DNA from: Burkholderiaceae bacterium | GTDB lineage: Bacteria > Pseudomonadota > Gammaproteobacteria > Burkholderiales > Burkholderiaceae_D | Direction: 5' to 3' | DNA length: 49,610 nt | NCBI GenBank assembly: GCA_019751755.1 | Contig: JAIENA010000138.1 | Span: forward strand, 1 to 49,610 | The notes under the pieces: generated by a model | What the model was told of the DNA's origin: nothing | What the model saw: the letters and a program-made list of their open reading frames with translations, nothing else | Databases searched by the model: none | Shown here: in pieces, positions 17,669-27,294 of the stretch | How positions within the stretch are numbered: the first letter of the stretch is position 1 | Layout of the letters: the number at the start of each line of letters is the position of its first letter | Translations under genes and position numbers: made by a program

Positions 17669-19048
17669 ATGCGACAAACGAAAATGGCGCTCGCAGTGAT
17701 GGCCATCGCGGCCGTTCTGGCAGGGTGCAGTGGCAACAGCGGCAAACCCGATGCCGGCGATCAAACCCTCCGGGTGAAATTTTCCTCGCAAGTCTCCTTC
17801 GGTGACAGCCTGTCGGACGTCGGCACCTATGCGGTCGGTACCGCGAAGGCGCTGGGCGGCGGCAAGTTCACGGTCAATGGCGTCACCGGCACCGGTCCTG
17901 AATTCTCCGGCAAAATCTGGCTCGAACACATGGCTGCCCAGTTTGGCCTGCCGGCGCCCTGCGCGGCGATGACCGGCCTCGATGGCGACGCCACCAAGGG
18001 CTTCAAAGTGCCCGTCACCACCAATGCCGGCTGCTATGGTTATGCGCAGGGCGGCGCCCGCGTGACCAACCCGGTTGGCCCTGGCAATAAATTGACGGGC
18101 AGCGCACTGGGTTCGCTGACGGTGCCGGTGGTGCAGCAAGTGAAAAACCACCTGGCCGCCGTCGGTGGCAAGTTCAAGGGCGATGAAATCGTCTTCGTGA
18201 TGGCCGGCGGCAACGATTTACTGTTCAACCTGAGCGCCTTGTCGGCGGCGGCCACGGCCGCCGGTACGTCGGCCGGCGCCACCGCCTTCGCCAACAGCCT
18301 GATCGCCCAACTGGCGGCCGGCGCCACCAATCCGCAAGCGGCGGCGCAAGCCATCGGCCTGGCCATGGCCGCCGAGTCCGCGAACCCGGCCAAGACCGAT
18401 GCGTCGGTGGTGGCTGCCGCAGTGACGGCCGCAGCCAAAGCCGGCAACGTCGCCGCCGCATCGCCGGCGGTGTACGGTCCAATGGTGGCCAAGGCGCAGG
18501 CTGACGCGACGGCAGCCGGCACCAAGGCCGGCAGTGATTACGCGGCGGCTCATGCGGCGGAACAAGTGGTGGCGATGGCAACGGCCGGCAAAGAACTGGT
18601 GGCCATCGTGAAGAACCAGATTCTGACGAACGGCGCGAAGTACGTGACCGTCAACAACTTACCGGATGTGTCGACCACGCCATCCGGCCTGGGCCAGTCG
18701 GCGGCCAACCAGCAATTGATCCTGGCGATGGTGAAAGCCTTCAACGACGAGCTGGACAAGGGATTGAACGGCGTCGACAACGTCCTGCTGGTCGATGTGT
18801 ATTCGACCTCGCGTGACCAGGCCACCAATCCGGATCCATATGGTTTGACCAATGTCAAAGAAACCGCTTGCGACCTGAGCGCGGCGAAAAATCCGCTGGG
18901 CAGTTCGTTGGTCTGCAACTTGAACAACCTGAAGACTGGTGATGTGGGCCGCTATTCCTTCGCGGACGATGTGCACCCGACGCCCTATAACCACTGGCTG
19001 CTGGCGCGCTTCGTTGCGGAAAAAATGGTCGTGAAGCGTTGGCTGTAA
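17669..19048 (+). CDS. GDSL/SGNH-family lipoprotein esterase
   Basis: A 459-aa lipid-anchored hydrolase. The N-terminus is a lipoprotein signal ending in VLAGC (Cys20), preceded by a strong Shine-Dalgarno (AAAGGAG). Block I is FGDSLSD with nucleophile Ser47, block III is GGND (180-183), and block V is DDVHPT with His436. Residues ~190-305 are extremely Ala-rich and helical, lying between block III and the rest of the domain. No C-terminal autotransporter barrel is present, unlike EstA-type enzymes. It follows two other exported hydrolases and precedes an OmpW porin. Substrate unknown. Confidence 0.88.
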   Translation: MRQTKMALAVMAIAAVLAGCSGNSGKPDAGDQTLRVKFSSQVSFGDSLSDVGTYAVGTAKALGGGKFTVNGVTGTGPEFSGKIWLEHMAAQFGLPAPCAAMTGLDGDATKGFKVPVTTNAGCYGYAQGGARVTNPVGPGNKLTGSALGSLTVPVVQQVKNHLAAVGGKFKGDEIVFVMAGGNDLLFNLSALSAAATAAGTSAGATAFANSLIAQLAAGATNPQAAAQAIGLAMAAESANPAKTDASVVAAAVTAAAKAGNVAAASPAVYGPMVAKAQADATAAGTKAGSDYAAAHAAEQVVAMATAGKELVAIVKNQILTNGAKYVTVNNLPDVSTTPSGLGQSAANQQLILAMVKAFNDELDKGLNGVDNVLLVDVYSTSRDQATNPDPYGLTNVKETACDLSAAKNPLGSSLVCNLNNLKTGDVGRYSFADDVHPTPYNHWLLARFVAEKMVVKRWL

Positions 19049-19079
19049 GCTGCGGCAACTATCGGATACTGGAGACACA

Positions 19080-19772
19080 ATGAAAAAACAAATCAATTGC
19101 GCAGTGAAATTGCTGGCGCTGGCGGCGGCGATGGGCGTGGCGTCCGGTGCGGCGGCGCAGTCGGCCGGCCAATGGGTGGTGAAGGTTGGCCTGAACAAGA
19201 TCGAACCGGATGTGAAGAGCGATCCGGTATCGGCCCCGGCCTTGCCGAACAGTAAGGCAGACATTGGCGCCGATACGCAGCCGGTCCTGACGATCGCCCG
19301 CATGCTGACCGATAATATTTCGGCGGAAATGGACCTGGGCGTGCCGTACAAGCACAAGATTTACGGCGCCGGCGCGCTGGACGGCACCGGCAAGTTGGGG
19401 ACGTCGGAAGTGCTGCCGCCCACCGCGTTTATCCAGTATCACCTGTTCCAGCCGAACAGCATGATCCGTCCGTATGCCGGCGTCGGTATCACCTATGCGA
19501 TGTTCCGCAATGAAACAGGTTCCGGCCAGTTGACCGCCTTGCTCAATCCAGGTGGCAAGCCGGTGACCTTCTCCATGAAAAACAAGTGGGCCGCCAGCGT
19601 CAAGATCGGCACCACCATTGCGTTCAAGGAGAACTGGTTCGTGGATGTGCACATGGTCAAGACCAAGCTGAAGACCACCGCGACGTATTCGACCGGCCAG
19701 ACCCAGGTCGCCGCGCTCGACCCGACCGCCGTGGCGATTTCGATCGGCCACAACTTCGACTGGAAGTGGTAA
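19080..19772 (+). CDS. ompW: OmpW-family outer-membrane protein
   Basis: A 230-aa outer-membrane beta-barrel of the OmpW family, small eight-stranded channels for hydrophobic molecules. It has a cleavable signal peptide (SGAAAQS near residue 27), alternating amphipathic strands, the family segments PPTAFIQYHLF and RPYAGVGITY, and a C-terminal aromatic FDWKW for BAM recognition. It lies 31 bp after the GDSL esterase, probably co-transcribed, and a strong terminator follows. Export or uptake of esterase products is a possible link, not shown by sequence. Confidence 0.9.
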   Translation: MKKQINCAVKLLALAAAMGVASGAAAQSAGQWVVKVGLNKIEPDVKSDPVSAPALPNSKADIGADTQPVLTIARMLTDNISAEMDLGVPYKHKIYGAGALDGTGKLGTSEVLPPTAFIQYHLFQPNSMIRPYAGVGITYAMFRNETGSGQLTALLNPGGKPVTFSMKNKWAASVKIGTTIAFKENWFVDVHMVKTKLKTTATYSTGQTQVAALDPTAVAISIGHNFDWKW

Positions 19773-19811
19773 TTTCGCCCGCTTCCCGGATGTAACGGGA
19801 CGGGAAAAGAC

Positions 19812-19845
19812 AACGCCGCAGCGGAGCCACGCTGCGGCGTTTTTT
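19812..19845 (+). terminator. Rho-independent terminator after ompW
   Basis: Perfect 12-bp stem AACGCCGCAGCG (19812-19823) and its complement (19830-19841), 6-nt loop, followed by a T run. Textbook terminator for the plus-strand export cluster. Confidence 0.9.
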
Positions 19846-19875
19846 ATTGGCCGACGACCGAACGATCGTGCTTTT

Positions 19876-19888
19876 GGTGCCAGGCACC
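19876..19888. repeat. GGTGCC-A-GGCACC mini-palindrome
   Basis: Perfect 6-bp arms around a single A, lying between two convergent terminators. I recall similar GGTGCC(A/T)GGCACC motifs as dispersed repeats in Oxalobacteraceae genomes; only one copy was noticed here. Confidence 0.35.
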
Positions 19889-19918
19889 GTAATGTCGAGT
19901 AGATTGTTGCGTGCCGCG

Positions 19919-19952
19919 AAAAAAAACGCCGCAGGGTGACCCATGCGGCGTT
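19919..19952 (-). terminator. Rho-independent terminator after gcdH
   Basis: On the minus strand, a 9-bp stem (19952-19944 with 19933-19925) is followed by eight T (19926-19919). Its stem shares the AACGCCGCA sequence with the ompW terminator about 110 bp away. Confidence 0.85.
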
Positions 19953-19972
19953 GTTGTTGCAGGCGTCCGGGA

Positions 19973-21157
<1,185 letters not shown>

Positions 21158-21258
21158 CGTAGTGGTCTCTCGTTATGGTGGATGATCCCGCCATTCTAGA
21201 ACGGTGTTATCGGCGCGGCTTTTGAAATGGCGACACCAATTTCCGTTTTTGCCCCACA

Positions 21259-21762
21259 CTACTTCAACTGGCCGAACTGCCCGCCATGGAAGATAAGAGG
21301 AGACTGCGGTTCAATCGCGCAATCCTCGACTTCGCCGACGAAGATCACGTGGTCGCCTTCCGGGTAGCGGCTGCGGTTGTGGCATTCAAACCACGCCGTC
21401 GCGCCTTTCAGGATCGGCATGCCGGTGCGCGATAATTCATATTCGACGCCGTTCCACGGATCGTCGGAACGGCGCGAAAACAGCTTCGCCAGATGGGCCT
21501 GTTCCGCATTCAGGACATTGATGACGTAATGGGAATTGCCGCTGAAAATCGGCATGCTGTTGGCGGCCGCGCCCAGACTCCACAGCACCAGCGGCGGGTC
21601 GAGCGAGACCGAATTGAAGGAACTGGCCGTCAGGCCGCGAAAACTGCCGTCTTCGAGACGGGTGGTGATGACGGTGACGCCAGTGGCGAATTGCGACAGC
21701 GCCTGGCGGAAATGCAGGGCGTCGAATTCGCGTGACGTGGCGCGGGGGGAGCGTATATTCAT
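21259..21762 (-). CDS. flavin reductase-like domain protein
   Basis: A 167-aa FMN-binding split-barrel protein of the flavin reductase family, which supplies reduced flavin to a monooxygenase or acts as an NAD(P)H:flavin oxidoreductase. Visible segments are FATGVTVITT, GLTASSFNSVSLDPPLVLWSL (flavin phosphate and isoalloxazine contacts), and the C-terminal GDHVIFVGEVED. No monooxygenase gene is next to it, so the partner is unknown. It lies 101 bp upstream of gcdH on the same strand and may be co-transcribed. Confidence 0.9.
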   Translation of the reverse strand: MNIRSPRATSREFDALHFRQALSQFATGVTVITTRLEDGSFRGLTASSFNSVSLDPPLVLWSLGAAANSMPIFSGNSHYVINVLNAEQAHLAKLFSRRSDDPWNGVEYELSRTGMPILKGATAWFECHNRSRYPEGDHVIFVGEVEDCAIEPQSPLIFHGGQFGQLK

Positions 21763-21843
21763 AGGAAAGGTCTATATCTTTCCGCCATTATGCCAAAGAA
21801 CGCAAGGATGCAGTCTGGCCCCATTTGCGTTACAGTACCCGTT

Positions 21844-21876
21844 ATGAAAGTGATCTCTGCACAGGGGGCTGTATGA
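21844..21876 (+). CDS. possible 10-codon upstream ORF coupled to msrA
   Basis: ATG 21844 opens a 10-codon frame whose TGA overlaps the msrA ATG (shared ATGA). A TACAGT box at 21831-21836 ends 7 bp before this ATG, which would make its mRNA nearly leaderless. Coupling of msrA translation to this ORF is an inference. Confidence 0.25.
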   Translation: MKVISAQGAV

Positions 21877-22430
21877 CCACGGAAAATGCCGCCATGGAAA
21901 CGGCCATACTGGAAACCGCCATACTGGGAGGCGGCTGTTTTTGGTGTATCGAAGCGGTCTACCTGGAAGTACGGGGGGTGACCCAGGTGGAATCGGGCTA
22001 TACCGGCGGGCCGCGACCGAATCCATCGTATGAACAGGTGTGCACCGGCGGCACCGGCCACGCCGAAGTGGTCAAGCTGGCGTTCGACCCGGCCATCATC
22101 ACGTACCGCGATATCCTGGAGATTTTCTTCACGATCCACGATCCGACCACGCTGAACCGCCAGGGCAACGATGTCGGTACCCAGTACCGTTCCGTGATTT
22201 ACTACCAGTCGCCGGAGCAGGAAGCCACGGCGCGCCAGGTGATGGCGGAAATGGCGGCCGTGTGGGATGCGCCGATCGTGACGGAGCTGGCGGCGCCGCA
22301 ACCGTATTTCCGGGCCGAAGACTATCACCAGAATTACTTTGCACAGCACCCGCTGCAGGGGTATTGCGCGTTCGTGGTGGAACCGAAAGTCGTCAAGTTC
22401 CGCAAGATGCACCGCAGCCGCCTGAAATAG
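21873..22430 (+). CDS. msrA: peptide methionine sulfoxide reductase MsrA
   Basis: Reduces the S form of methionine sulfoxide in proteins. The 185-aa product has the catalytic GGGCFWCIE, the GYTGG turn and the YHQNYFAQHP segment. ATG 21873 has a purine-rich AGGGGG upstream; the frame is open from 21825. The start region contains two adjacent copies of a 15-nt unit encoding (M/L)ETAI directly before the catalytic motif, an apparent small tandem duplication. Confidence 0.96.
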   Translation: MTTENAAMETAILETAILGGGCFWCIEAVYLEVRGVTQVESGYTGGPRPNPSYEQVCTGGTGHAEVVKLAFDPAIITYRDILEIFFTIHDPTTLNRQGNDVGTQYRSVIYYQSPEQEATARQVMAEMAAVWDAPIVTELAAPQPYFRAEDYHQNYFAQHPLQGYCAFVVEPKVVKFRKMHRSRLK

Positions 22431-22488
22431 CCAGGTAGCCGCCGCACCCCAATAGCCGCACATAACAACACCGATAAGCGCACATCTG

Positions 22489-23559
22489 ATGAACGTCGTA
22501 ATCGTCGACGATACCCATATCAACCTGGTCTTGATGTCGCGTCTGATCGGCAAGCTCGATGGCGTGCAGACCGTCACGTTCCAGGCGGCGAGGCCGGCGC
22601 TAGACTGGTGCAACAGCGCGCCGTGGGATTTGCTGATCATCGATTACATGATGCCGGACATGGACGGGCTGGAGCTGATCGCACGCCTGCAGGGCGATCC
22701 GCGCGAGCGCCCGCCGGTGTTGATGGTGACGTCCAGCATGGACGTCGAAGTACGGCACCGCGCGCTGGAAAACGGCGCCAGCGATTTCCTCATCAAGCCG
22801 ATCGACAAGGTCGAATTCCTGGCCCGCACCCGCAACATGCTGCAATTGCGGCGCGCCACGGTCGGCTTGCAGCACCGCGCCAGCTGGTTGGCCGACGAGG
22901 TGGCCAAGGCCACGCTGGAATTGCGCTCGCGCGAGCAGGAAACCATCATGCTGCTGGCGCGCGCGTCGGAATACCGCGACCCGGAAACCGGCGCCCATAT
23001 CCTGCGCATGGCGCATTATTCACGCCTGATCGCCGATCAACTGGGCTTGCCGTGGCAGGAGCAGGACGATATTTTTAATGCGGCGCCGATGCACGACGTG
23101 GGCAAGGTTGGCACCCCCGACCAGATCCTGCTCAAGCCGGGCCGCTTGACCGATGATGAAATGGCCATCATGCGCCAGCATGCGCAAATCGGCTACGACA
23201 TCCTGAAAAGCAGCCAGGCGCGCATGCTGCAACTGGCCGCCACCATCGCCCTGACGCACCACGAGCGCTATGACGGCGGTGGCTATCCGCACGGGCTGCA
23301 AGGCGACGGCATTGCGCTGGCCGGCCGCATCGTGGCCGTGGCCGACGTGTTTGACGCGCTGACCAGCCGCCGCCCCTATAAACGGGCATGGAGCATGGAC
23401 GCGGCGCGCCAGTACCTGCGCGATCACAGCGGCAGCCACTTCGATCCGCACTGCGTGGCGGCGCTGCTGGCGCGCTGGGACGAGGTCCAGGCCGTCCACG
23501 CCCGTTACCAGGATCCCGAGCTCGAACCCGAGCCGTCGCCGCCGCCCGGCGGCGCCTGA
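22489..23559 (+). CDS. response regulator with HD-GYP c-di-GMP phosphodiesterase domain (RpfG-like)
   Basis: A 356-aa two-domain regulator. The REC domain (1-~120) has the acidic pair at D7/D8, phosphoacceptor D52 in IIDYMMPDMDG, and K103 in IKPID. The HD-GYP domain (~155-340) has HD at 202-203 (MHDVGK), HHERYDGGGYP at 257-267, and later VADVFDALTSRRPYK. All hallmark residues are present, so c-di-GMP hydrolysis is expected. It is followed after one base by a hybrid histidine kinase with an Hpt domain, its probable phosphodonor. Confidence 0.95.
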   Translation: MNVVIVDDTHINLVLMSRLIGKLDGVQTVTFQAARPALDWCNSAPWDLLIIDYMMPDMDGLELIARLQGDPRERPPVLMVTSSMDVEVRHRALENGASDFLIKPIDKVEFLARTRNMLQLRRATVGLQHRASWLADEVAKATLELRSREQETIMLLARASEYRDPETGAHILRMAHYSRLIADQLGLPWQEQDDIFNAAPMHDVGKVGTPDQILLKPGRLTDDEMAIMRQHAQIGYDILKSSQARMLQLAATIALTHHERYDGGGYPHGLQGDGIALAGRIVAVADVFDALTSRRPYKRAWSMDAARQYLRDHSGSHFDPHCVAALLARWDEVQAVHARYQDPELEPEPSPPPGGA

Positions 23560-23560
23560 G

Positions 23561-25900
23561 ATGCAGTACTTCCGCCTGCTCAAACTCATACGGCGCGCGC
23601 TGGGCGCCGTCAATGAGGAAGAAATGGCGCATCGGCTGGCGTCGTTGCGGGCGATCGGTGAAACCTCGCTGGCCAATGGCCTGGTGGCGCTGTTGCGGGA
23701 AGGCGAGCGGGCCGATCCCGGCCTGGAACCACGGCTGCGCGAAGTGGAAGCGGAGCTGGCGCTGGTGCGCGCGGAAAACCTGCTGTTGCACCAGGAAGCG
23801 GCGCGCCACGGGCTGGGCACGCGCAGCGGCCGCGAGGAAGCGCGCCGGCTGGCGTCGTTGCTGCAGGATTTGCAGCTGCACCGCGAAGACGATGTGCTGC
23901 ATAACCAGGAACTGACGGAGCAGGTCCTTGACCAGTTGCCGATTCCGATCTTCCTCAAGGACCGCGCCGGCCACTACCTGCGCTTTAACAAGCGCTTCGA
24001 GGAAGTCACCCAGCGCACCCGCGAAGAAATCCTCGGCCGCACGATTGAACATATCGCCTCGCCACGCTGGGCCGAAGCCACGCGGCGCGAAGACGCGCTG
24101 GCCTGGCAGGGCCAGATCGTGCACAGCGAACGGCGTCTGATGGGCTTTGATCCGCCGCGCGACGTGATCGTGTCGCGCAGCGTCATCAGCAGCGGCGGCA
24201 ATGAATACATGCTGGGTTATTTCATCGATATCAGCGAACAGCGCGCCGCGCGCGACGCCATGCAGCGGGCGGTGGAATCGGCGGAAACCGCCAACCGCGC
24301 CAAGAGCGAATTCCTGGCCAACATGAGCCATGAAATCCGCACCCCGATGAACGGCATCATCGGCATGACGGAACTGGTGCTGGAGTCCAGCCTGACGCCG
24401 GAGCAGCGCGCCGACCTGACGCTGGTGAAGGCGTCGGCCCAGGCGCTGATGACGATCGTCGACGGTATTCTTGACTTCTCCAAGGTCGAGGCGGGCAAGC
24501 TCGATATCGAAGACGTGCCGTTCGATTTGCGGCAAATGGTGGAAGACGCGGTGCGGGTGATGGCTTTGCGCGCGCGCCAGAAAAATCTCGATTTGCGCTG
24601 CCGGCTGGCGCCGTCGCTGCCGCGCAATGTGCGGGGCGATCCGGGCCGGCTGCGCCAGGTGTTGATCAACCTGATTGGCAACGCCATCAAATTCACCGCC
24701 AGCGGCTATGTGGAAGTGGTGCTGGCGCTGGAACACGATGACGATGAACAGTGCAGCATCCGCTTTAGCGTGCGCGATACCGGCATTGGCATTCCGGAAG
24801 AAAAGCAGCAATTGATTTTCGAGCCGTTTGCGCAAGTCGATGGTTCCACCACGCGCCAGTTTGGCGGTACCGGGCTGGGTTTGACGATTTGCCGCCGTCT
24901 GGTGATCTTGATGCAGGGCGAATTGCACGTCAGTAGTGCGCCGGGGCAGGGCAGCCAGTTCTCCTTCGTGGTGCCGCTGCGCCATACCGGATTGGCGGCG
25001 GTGGCGCCGCCAATCCGGTATGGCGCGGATGACGATGATGCGGATGCCGCCATGGAGGTTGCCGTTGATGTAGCCGTTGATATAGCCGTTGAGGTAGCCA
25101 TTGCGGTAGCCACAGATTTAGCCAATGACGTTACTGCGGATTTAGCCGCTGATGCTGCCGCTGGTGTCGCCACCGACCTCGCCGCTGATGCCCCCGCGCT
25201 GCCGGGCAGCCTGCGCGTGCTGCTGGCCGAAGACAATCCCGTCAACCAGCGCCTGGCGCTGCGCCTGCTGGAAAAACTGGGCCATCGTCCGGTGCTGGTC
25301 GACAGTGGCGTGGCCGCGCTGGAGCTGGCCACTCACCATGACTTTGACGCGGTGCTGATGGACGTGCAAATGCCGGGGCTCGATGGACTGGCGGCCACGC
25401 GCCACATCCGCCAGTGGGAACATGGCGGCAAGCGCCACGTGCCGATCATTGCCATGACCGCGCGTGCCATGGCGGGCGACCGCGAACGGTGCCTGGAAGC
25501 GGGCATGGATGATTATTTGTCCAAGCCGGTCGACCTGGCGCGCCTGCGGCAGGCGCTGGCGCCCTATGTGGCGCAGGCGGCCACCCCGGTGCTGGACTGG
25601 AACGCGGCGCTGTTGCGGCTCGATGGCGATGAAGAGCTATTGCACGAACTGGCTGCGCTGTTCTTGCAGGATGGGCCGCAATTGTGGGATGAAGTGGTGG
25701 CGGCGCGGGCGGCCGGTGACCAGGAACGGTCGGCGCGCGCGGTGCACAGCCTGAAAGGCGTGCTGGTGAATTTTGGCGCGCAGCGGGCGATGACGGCGGC
25801 CGAGTGCTGGTCGGCGGGGAGTGGGGCGGACGATGCGCTGGCGCTGGCGCTGAACGAGGTCTACCGCGAACTGGCGGCGCGCGGCGCGGCGCGCCTGTAA
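23561..25900 (+). CDS. hybrid histidine kinase (PAS-HisKA-HATPase-REC-Hpt)
   Basis: A 779-aa cytoplasmic kinase without clear membrane segments. Order: N-terminal coiled region (1-~115), PAS (~118-225), HisKA with phosphorylated His257 in [11 protein letters not shown], HATPase (N-box [11 protein letters not shown] ~370-380, G-boxes DTGIGIP and GGTGLGL), an unusual linker (~485-548), REC with acceptor D601, and Hpt with H729 in AVHSLKG. This is a complete multi-step relay whose last station can phosphorylate a separate regulator; the HD-GYP gene one base upstream is the obvious candidate. The linker (DNA ~25056-25200) is a degenerate Ala-Val-Asp tetrapeptide repeat rich in GTA, ATA and TTA codons, unlike the rest of the gene. 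Confidence 0.94.
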   Translation: MQYFRLLKLIRRALGAVNEEEMAHRLASLRAIGETSLANGLVALLREGERADPGLEPRLREVEAELALVRAENLLLHQEAARHGLGTRSGREEARRLASLLQDLQLHREDDVLHNQELTEQVLDQLPIPIFLKDRAGHYLRFNKRFEEVTQRTREEILGRTIEHIASPRWAEATRREDALAWQGQIVHSERRLMGFDPPRDVIVSRSVISSGGNEYMLGYFIDISEQRAARDAMQRAVESAETANRAKSEFLANMSHEIRTPMNGIIGMTELVLESSLTPEQRADLTLVKASAQALMTIVDGILDFSKVEAGKLDIEDVPFDLRQMVEDAVRVMALRARQKNLDLRCRLAPSLPRNVRGDPGRLRQVLINLIGNAIKFTASGYVEVVLALEHDDDEQCSIRFSVRDTGIGIPEEKQQLIFEPFAQVDGSTTRQFGGTGLGLTICRRLVILMQGELHVSSAPGQGSQFSFVVPLRHTGLAAVAPPIRYGADDDDADAAMEVAVDVAVDIAVEVAIAVATDLANDVTADLAADAAAGVATDLAADAPALPGSLRVLLAEDNPVNQRLALRLLEKLGHRPVLVDSGVAALELATHHDFDAVLMDVQMPGLDGLAATRHIRQWEHGGKRHVPIIAMTARAMAGDRERCLEAGMDDYLSKPVDLARLRQALAPYVAQAATPVLDWNAALLRLDGDEELLHELAALFLQDGPQLWDEVVAARAAGDQERSARAVHSLKGVLVNFGAQRAMTAAECWSAGSGADDALALALNEVYRELAARGAARL

Positions 25901-25942
25901 CGCCGGCGGCAGCAGCGCGGCGGCTATCGCGCCCGCGCCGGT

Positions 25943-25967
25943 GGCCTGCCTGCAAGCCAGGCAGGCC
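25943..25967. terminator. hairpin between convergent kinase and pdxH-fusion genes
   Basis: Perfect 10-bp stem GGCCTGCCTG (25943-25952) with 25958-25967, 5-nt loop, in the 79-bp gap between two convergent genes. It lacks a long T run on either strand; a bidirectional terminator is likely but not certain. Confidence 0.5.
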
Positions 25968-25979
25968 TTGACGGCAGGC

Positions 25980-27221
25980 TCAGGGCTGGATGCGCTGCTT
26001 GCTCCAGCTGCCATCGGGCTGCAGCGTAAACACGATGCGGTCATGGAAGCGCGAGGCGCGGCCCTGCCAGAACTCGACGCGCTCCGGGATCATCCGGTAG
26101 CCGCCCCAATGTGGCGGACGCTGTGGATGATCGCCGCTGGCCGCCTCCACCGCAGCGTAGTTCGATTCCATCTGCGCCCGGCTGGCGATCGGCTCGCTTT
26201 GCTGTGACGCCACCGCCGACAGCTGGCTTTTCACCGGGCGGCTGTAGAAATATTTGTCGCTCTCTTCGCTGGAGGTCAGTTCCACGCGGCCCTCGATGCG
26301 CACCTGGCGTTCCAGTTCGCGCCAGAAGAACAGCAGCGCCGCGTTGGGGTTTTCCGCCAGTTGGTGGCCTTTGCGGCTGTCGTAATTGGTGTACCAGGTG
26401 AAGCCGCTGTGGTCGTATTGCTTGATCAGCACGATGCGCGAACTGGGTTTGCCATCGCTGCCCACGGTGGCCACGCTCATGGCATTGGCTTCGAACACCT
26501 TGGCGTTCATGGCTTCATCGAACCACTTGGCGAACTGCGCCACCGGATCGTCCAGTACATCGCTTTCGTCAAGGCTGGCGCGACCGTAATCGAGGCGCAA
26601 GTCGGCAAGGTCAACGCCGCCGACGGTGGCGGCGGCCACTGCCGGCGTGTCCGAGGTATCCGGCGTGCCCGGGGTGTCCTGCGCCGCAGGCGTGATACCG
26701 CGCCGCAACTGCATGGCGTCACCCAGGCTGCGCATTTGTTCGTCGCTGAACAGGCGTTTTGCCATCGGCGCAATGTTGCGTTCCTCGACTTCCATGTGCG
26801 CCGTGTAGGCCTCGGCAAACTGGCGCACCAGCGCGTCGGACAAGGCGCGATCCTCACCTGTGGCAATTTTATCAAGCTGGGCTTGGATGACCAGCCAGTC
26901 GGCATCCATCAACTGGTGCTGGGCCAGGATGCGCGGCGCCAAATCATGGAGCAACGCGGCATCGTCGCCTTGCGCGGTGGCCTGCAGCATCGGCAGCAGG
27001 TTCTGTTCTTCATCCTGATGGTGCAGGTGGGCCGCATGGCTGAAATATTTGAGCACGGCCTGGGCTGCCTGTTGGGCTTCGGCGTCGGCGCCATGTTCGG
27101 CCAAGTGCGCCGGCAGTTTTTGCAGGGTGGCCAATTGCTTGCGGATGCGGTCGTGGCAATGCTTGAGGACGGCGATGGGCTGGCTGAAATCCGGGGCGGT
27201 ATCGAACAGGGATGAGGTCAT
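25980..27221 (-). CDS. pdxH: hemerythrin-like domain fused to pyridoxamine 5'-phosphate oxidase
   Basis: A continuous 413-aa frame. Residues ~10-165 are a hemerythrin/HHE four-helix domain with a full set of di-iron ligand candidates: H23, H68-x3-E72, H102 and H142-x3-E146. A Pro/Thr/Ala linker (~177-200) follows. Residues ~205-413 are a complete Pdx[25 protein letters not shown] (FMN contacts), [16 protein letters not shown], and the C-terminal signature [14 protein letters not shown]. PdxH oxidises pyridoxine or pyridoxamine phosphate to PLP using FMN and O2, releasing H2O2. Normal PdxH is about 210-220 aa, so the N-terminal half is an addition. A link to O2, iron or NO sensing or delivery is inference. 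Confidence 0.93.
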   Translation of the reverse strand: MTSSLFDTAPDFSQPIAVLKHCHDRIRKQLATLQKLPAHLAEHGADAEAQQAAQAVLKYFSHAAHLHHQDEEQNLLPMLQATAQGDDAALLHDLAPRILAQHQLMDADWLVIQAQLDKIATGEDRALSDALVRQFAEAYTAHMEVEERNIAPMAKRLFSDEQMRSLGDAMQLRRGITPAAQDTPGTPDTSDTPAVAAATVGGVDLADLRLDYGRASLDESDVLDDPVAQFAKWFDEAMNAKVFEANAMSVATVGSDGKPSSRIVLIKQYDHSGFTWYTNYDSRKGHQLAENPNAALLFFWRELERQVRIEGRVELTSSEESDKYFYSRPVKSQLSAVASQQSEPIASRAQMESNYAAVEAASGDHPQRPPHWGGYRMIPERVEFWQGRASRFHDRIVFTLQPDGSWSKQRIQP

Positions 27222-27282
27222 GATGGCGGTCGCGAGGATGGCAATAATAGGATTCTAAGAGATAGTTCATGCGCGCGTCCGT

Positions 27283-27288
27283 TAAAAT
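27283..27288 (+). promoter_or_regulatory. putative -10 box (TAAAAT) giving a leaderless tcdA transcript
   Basis: TAAAAT ends 6 bp before the tcdA ATG at 27295. A sigma-70 start site would then fall at the A of the start codon. There is no Shine-Dalgarno sequence between the box and the ATG. Confidence 0.4.
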
Positions 27289-27294
27289 GACGGG

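Noticed and set aside
25050-25200. Possible CRISPR or intergenic repeat array
   Set aside because: The repeats are 12-nt, degenerate, in frame and lie within the kinase coding sequence, so they are a protein linker.
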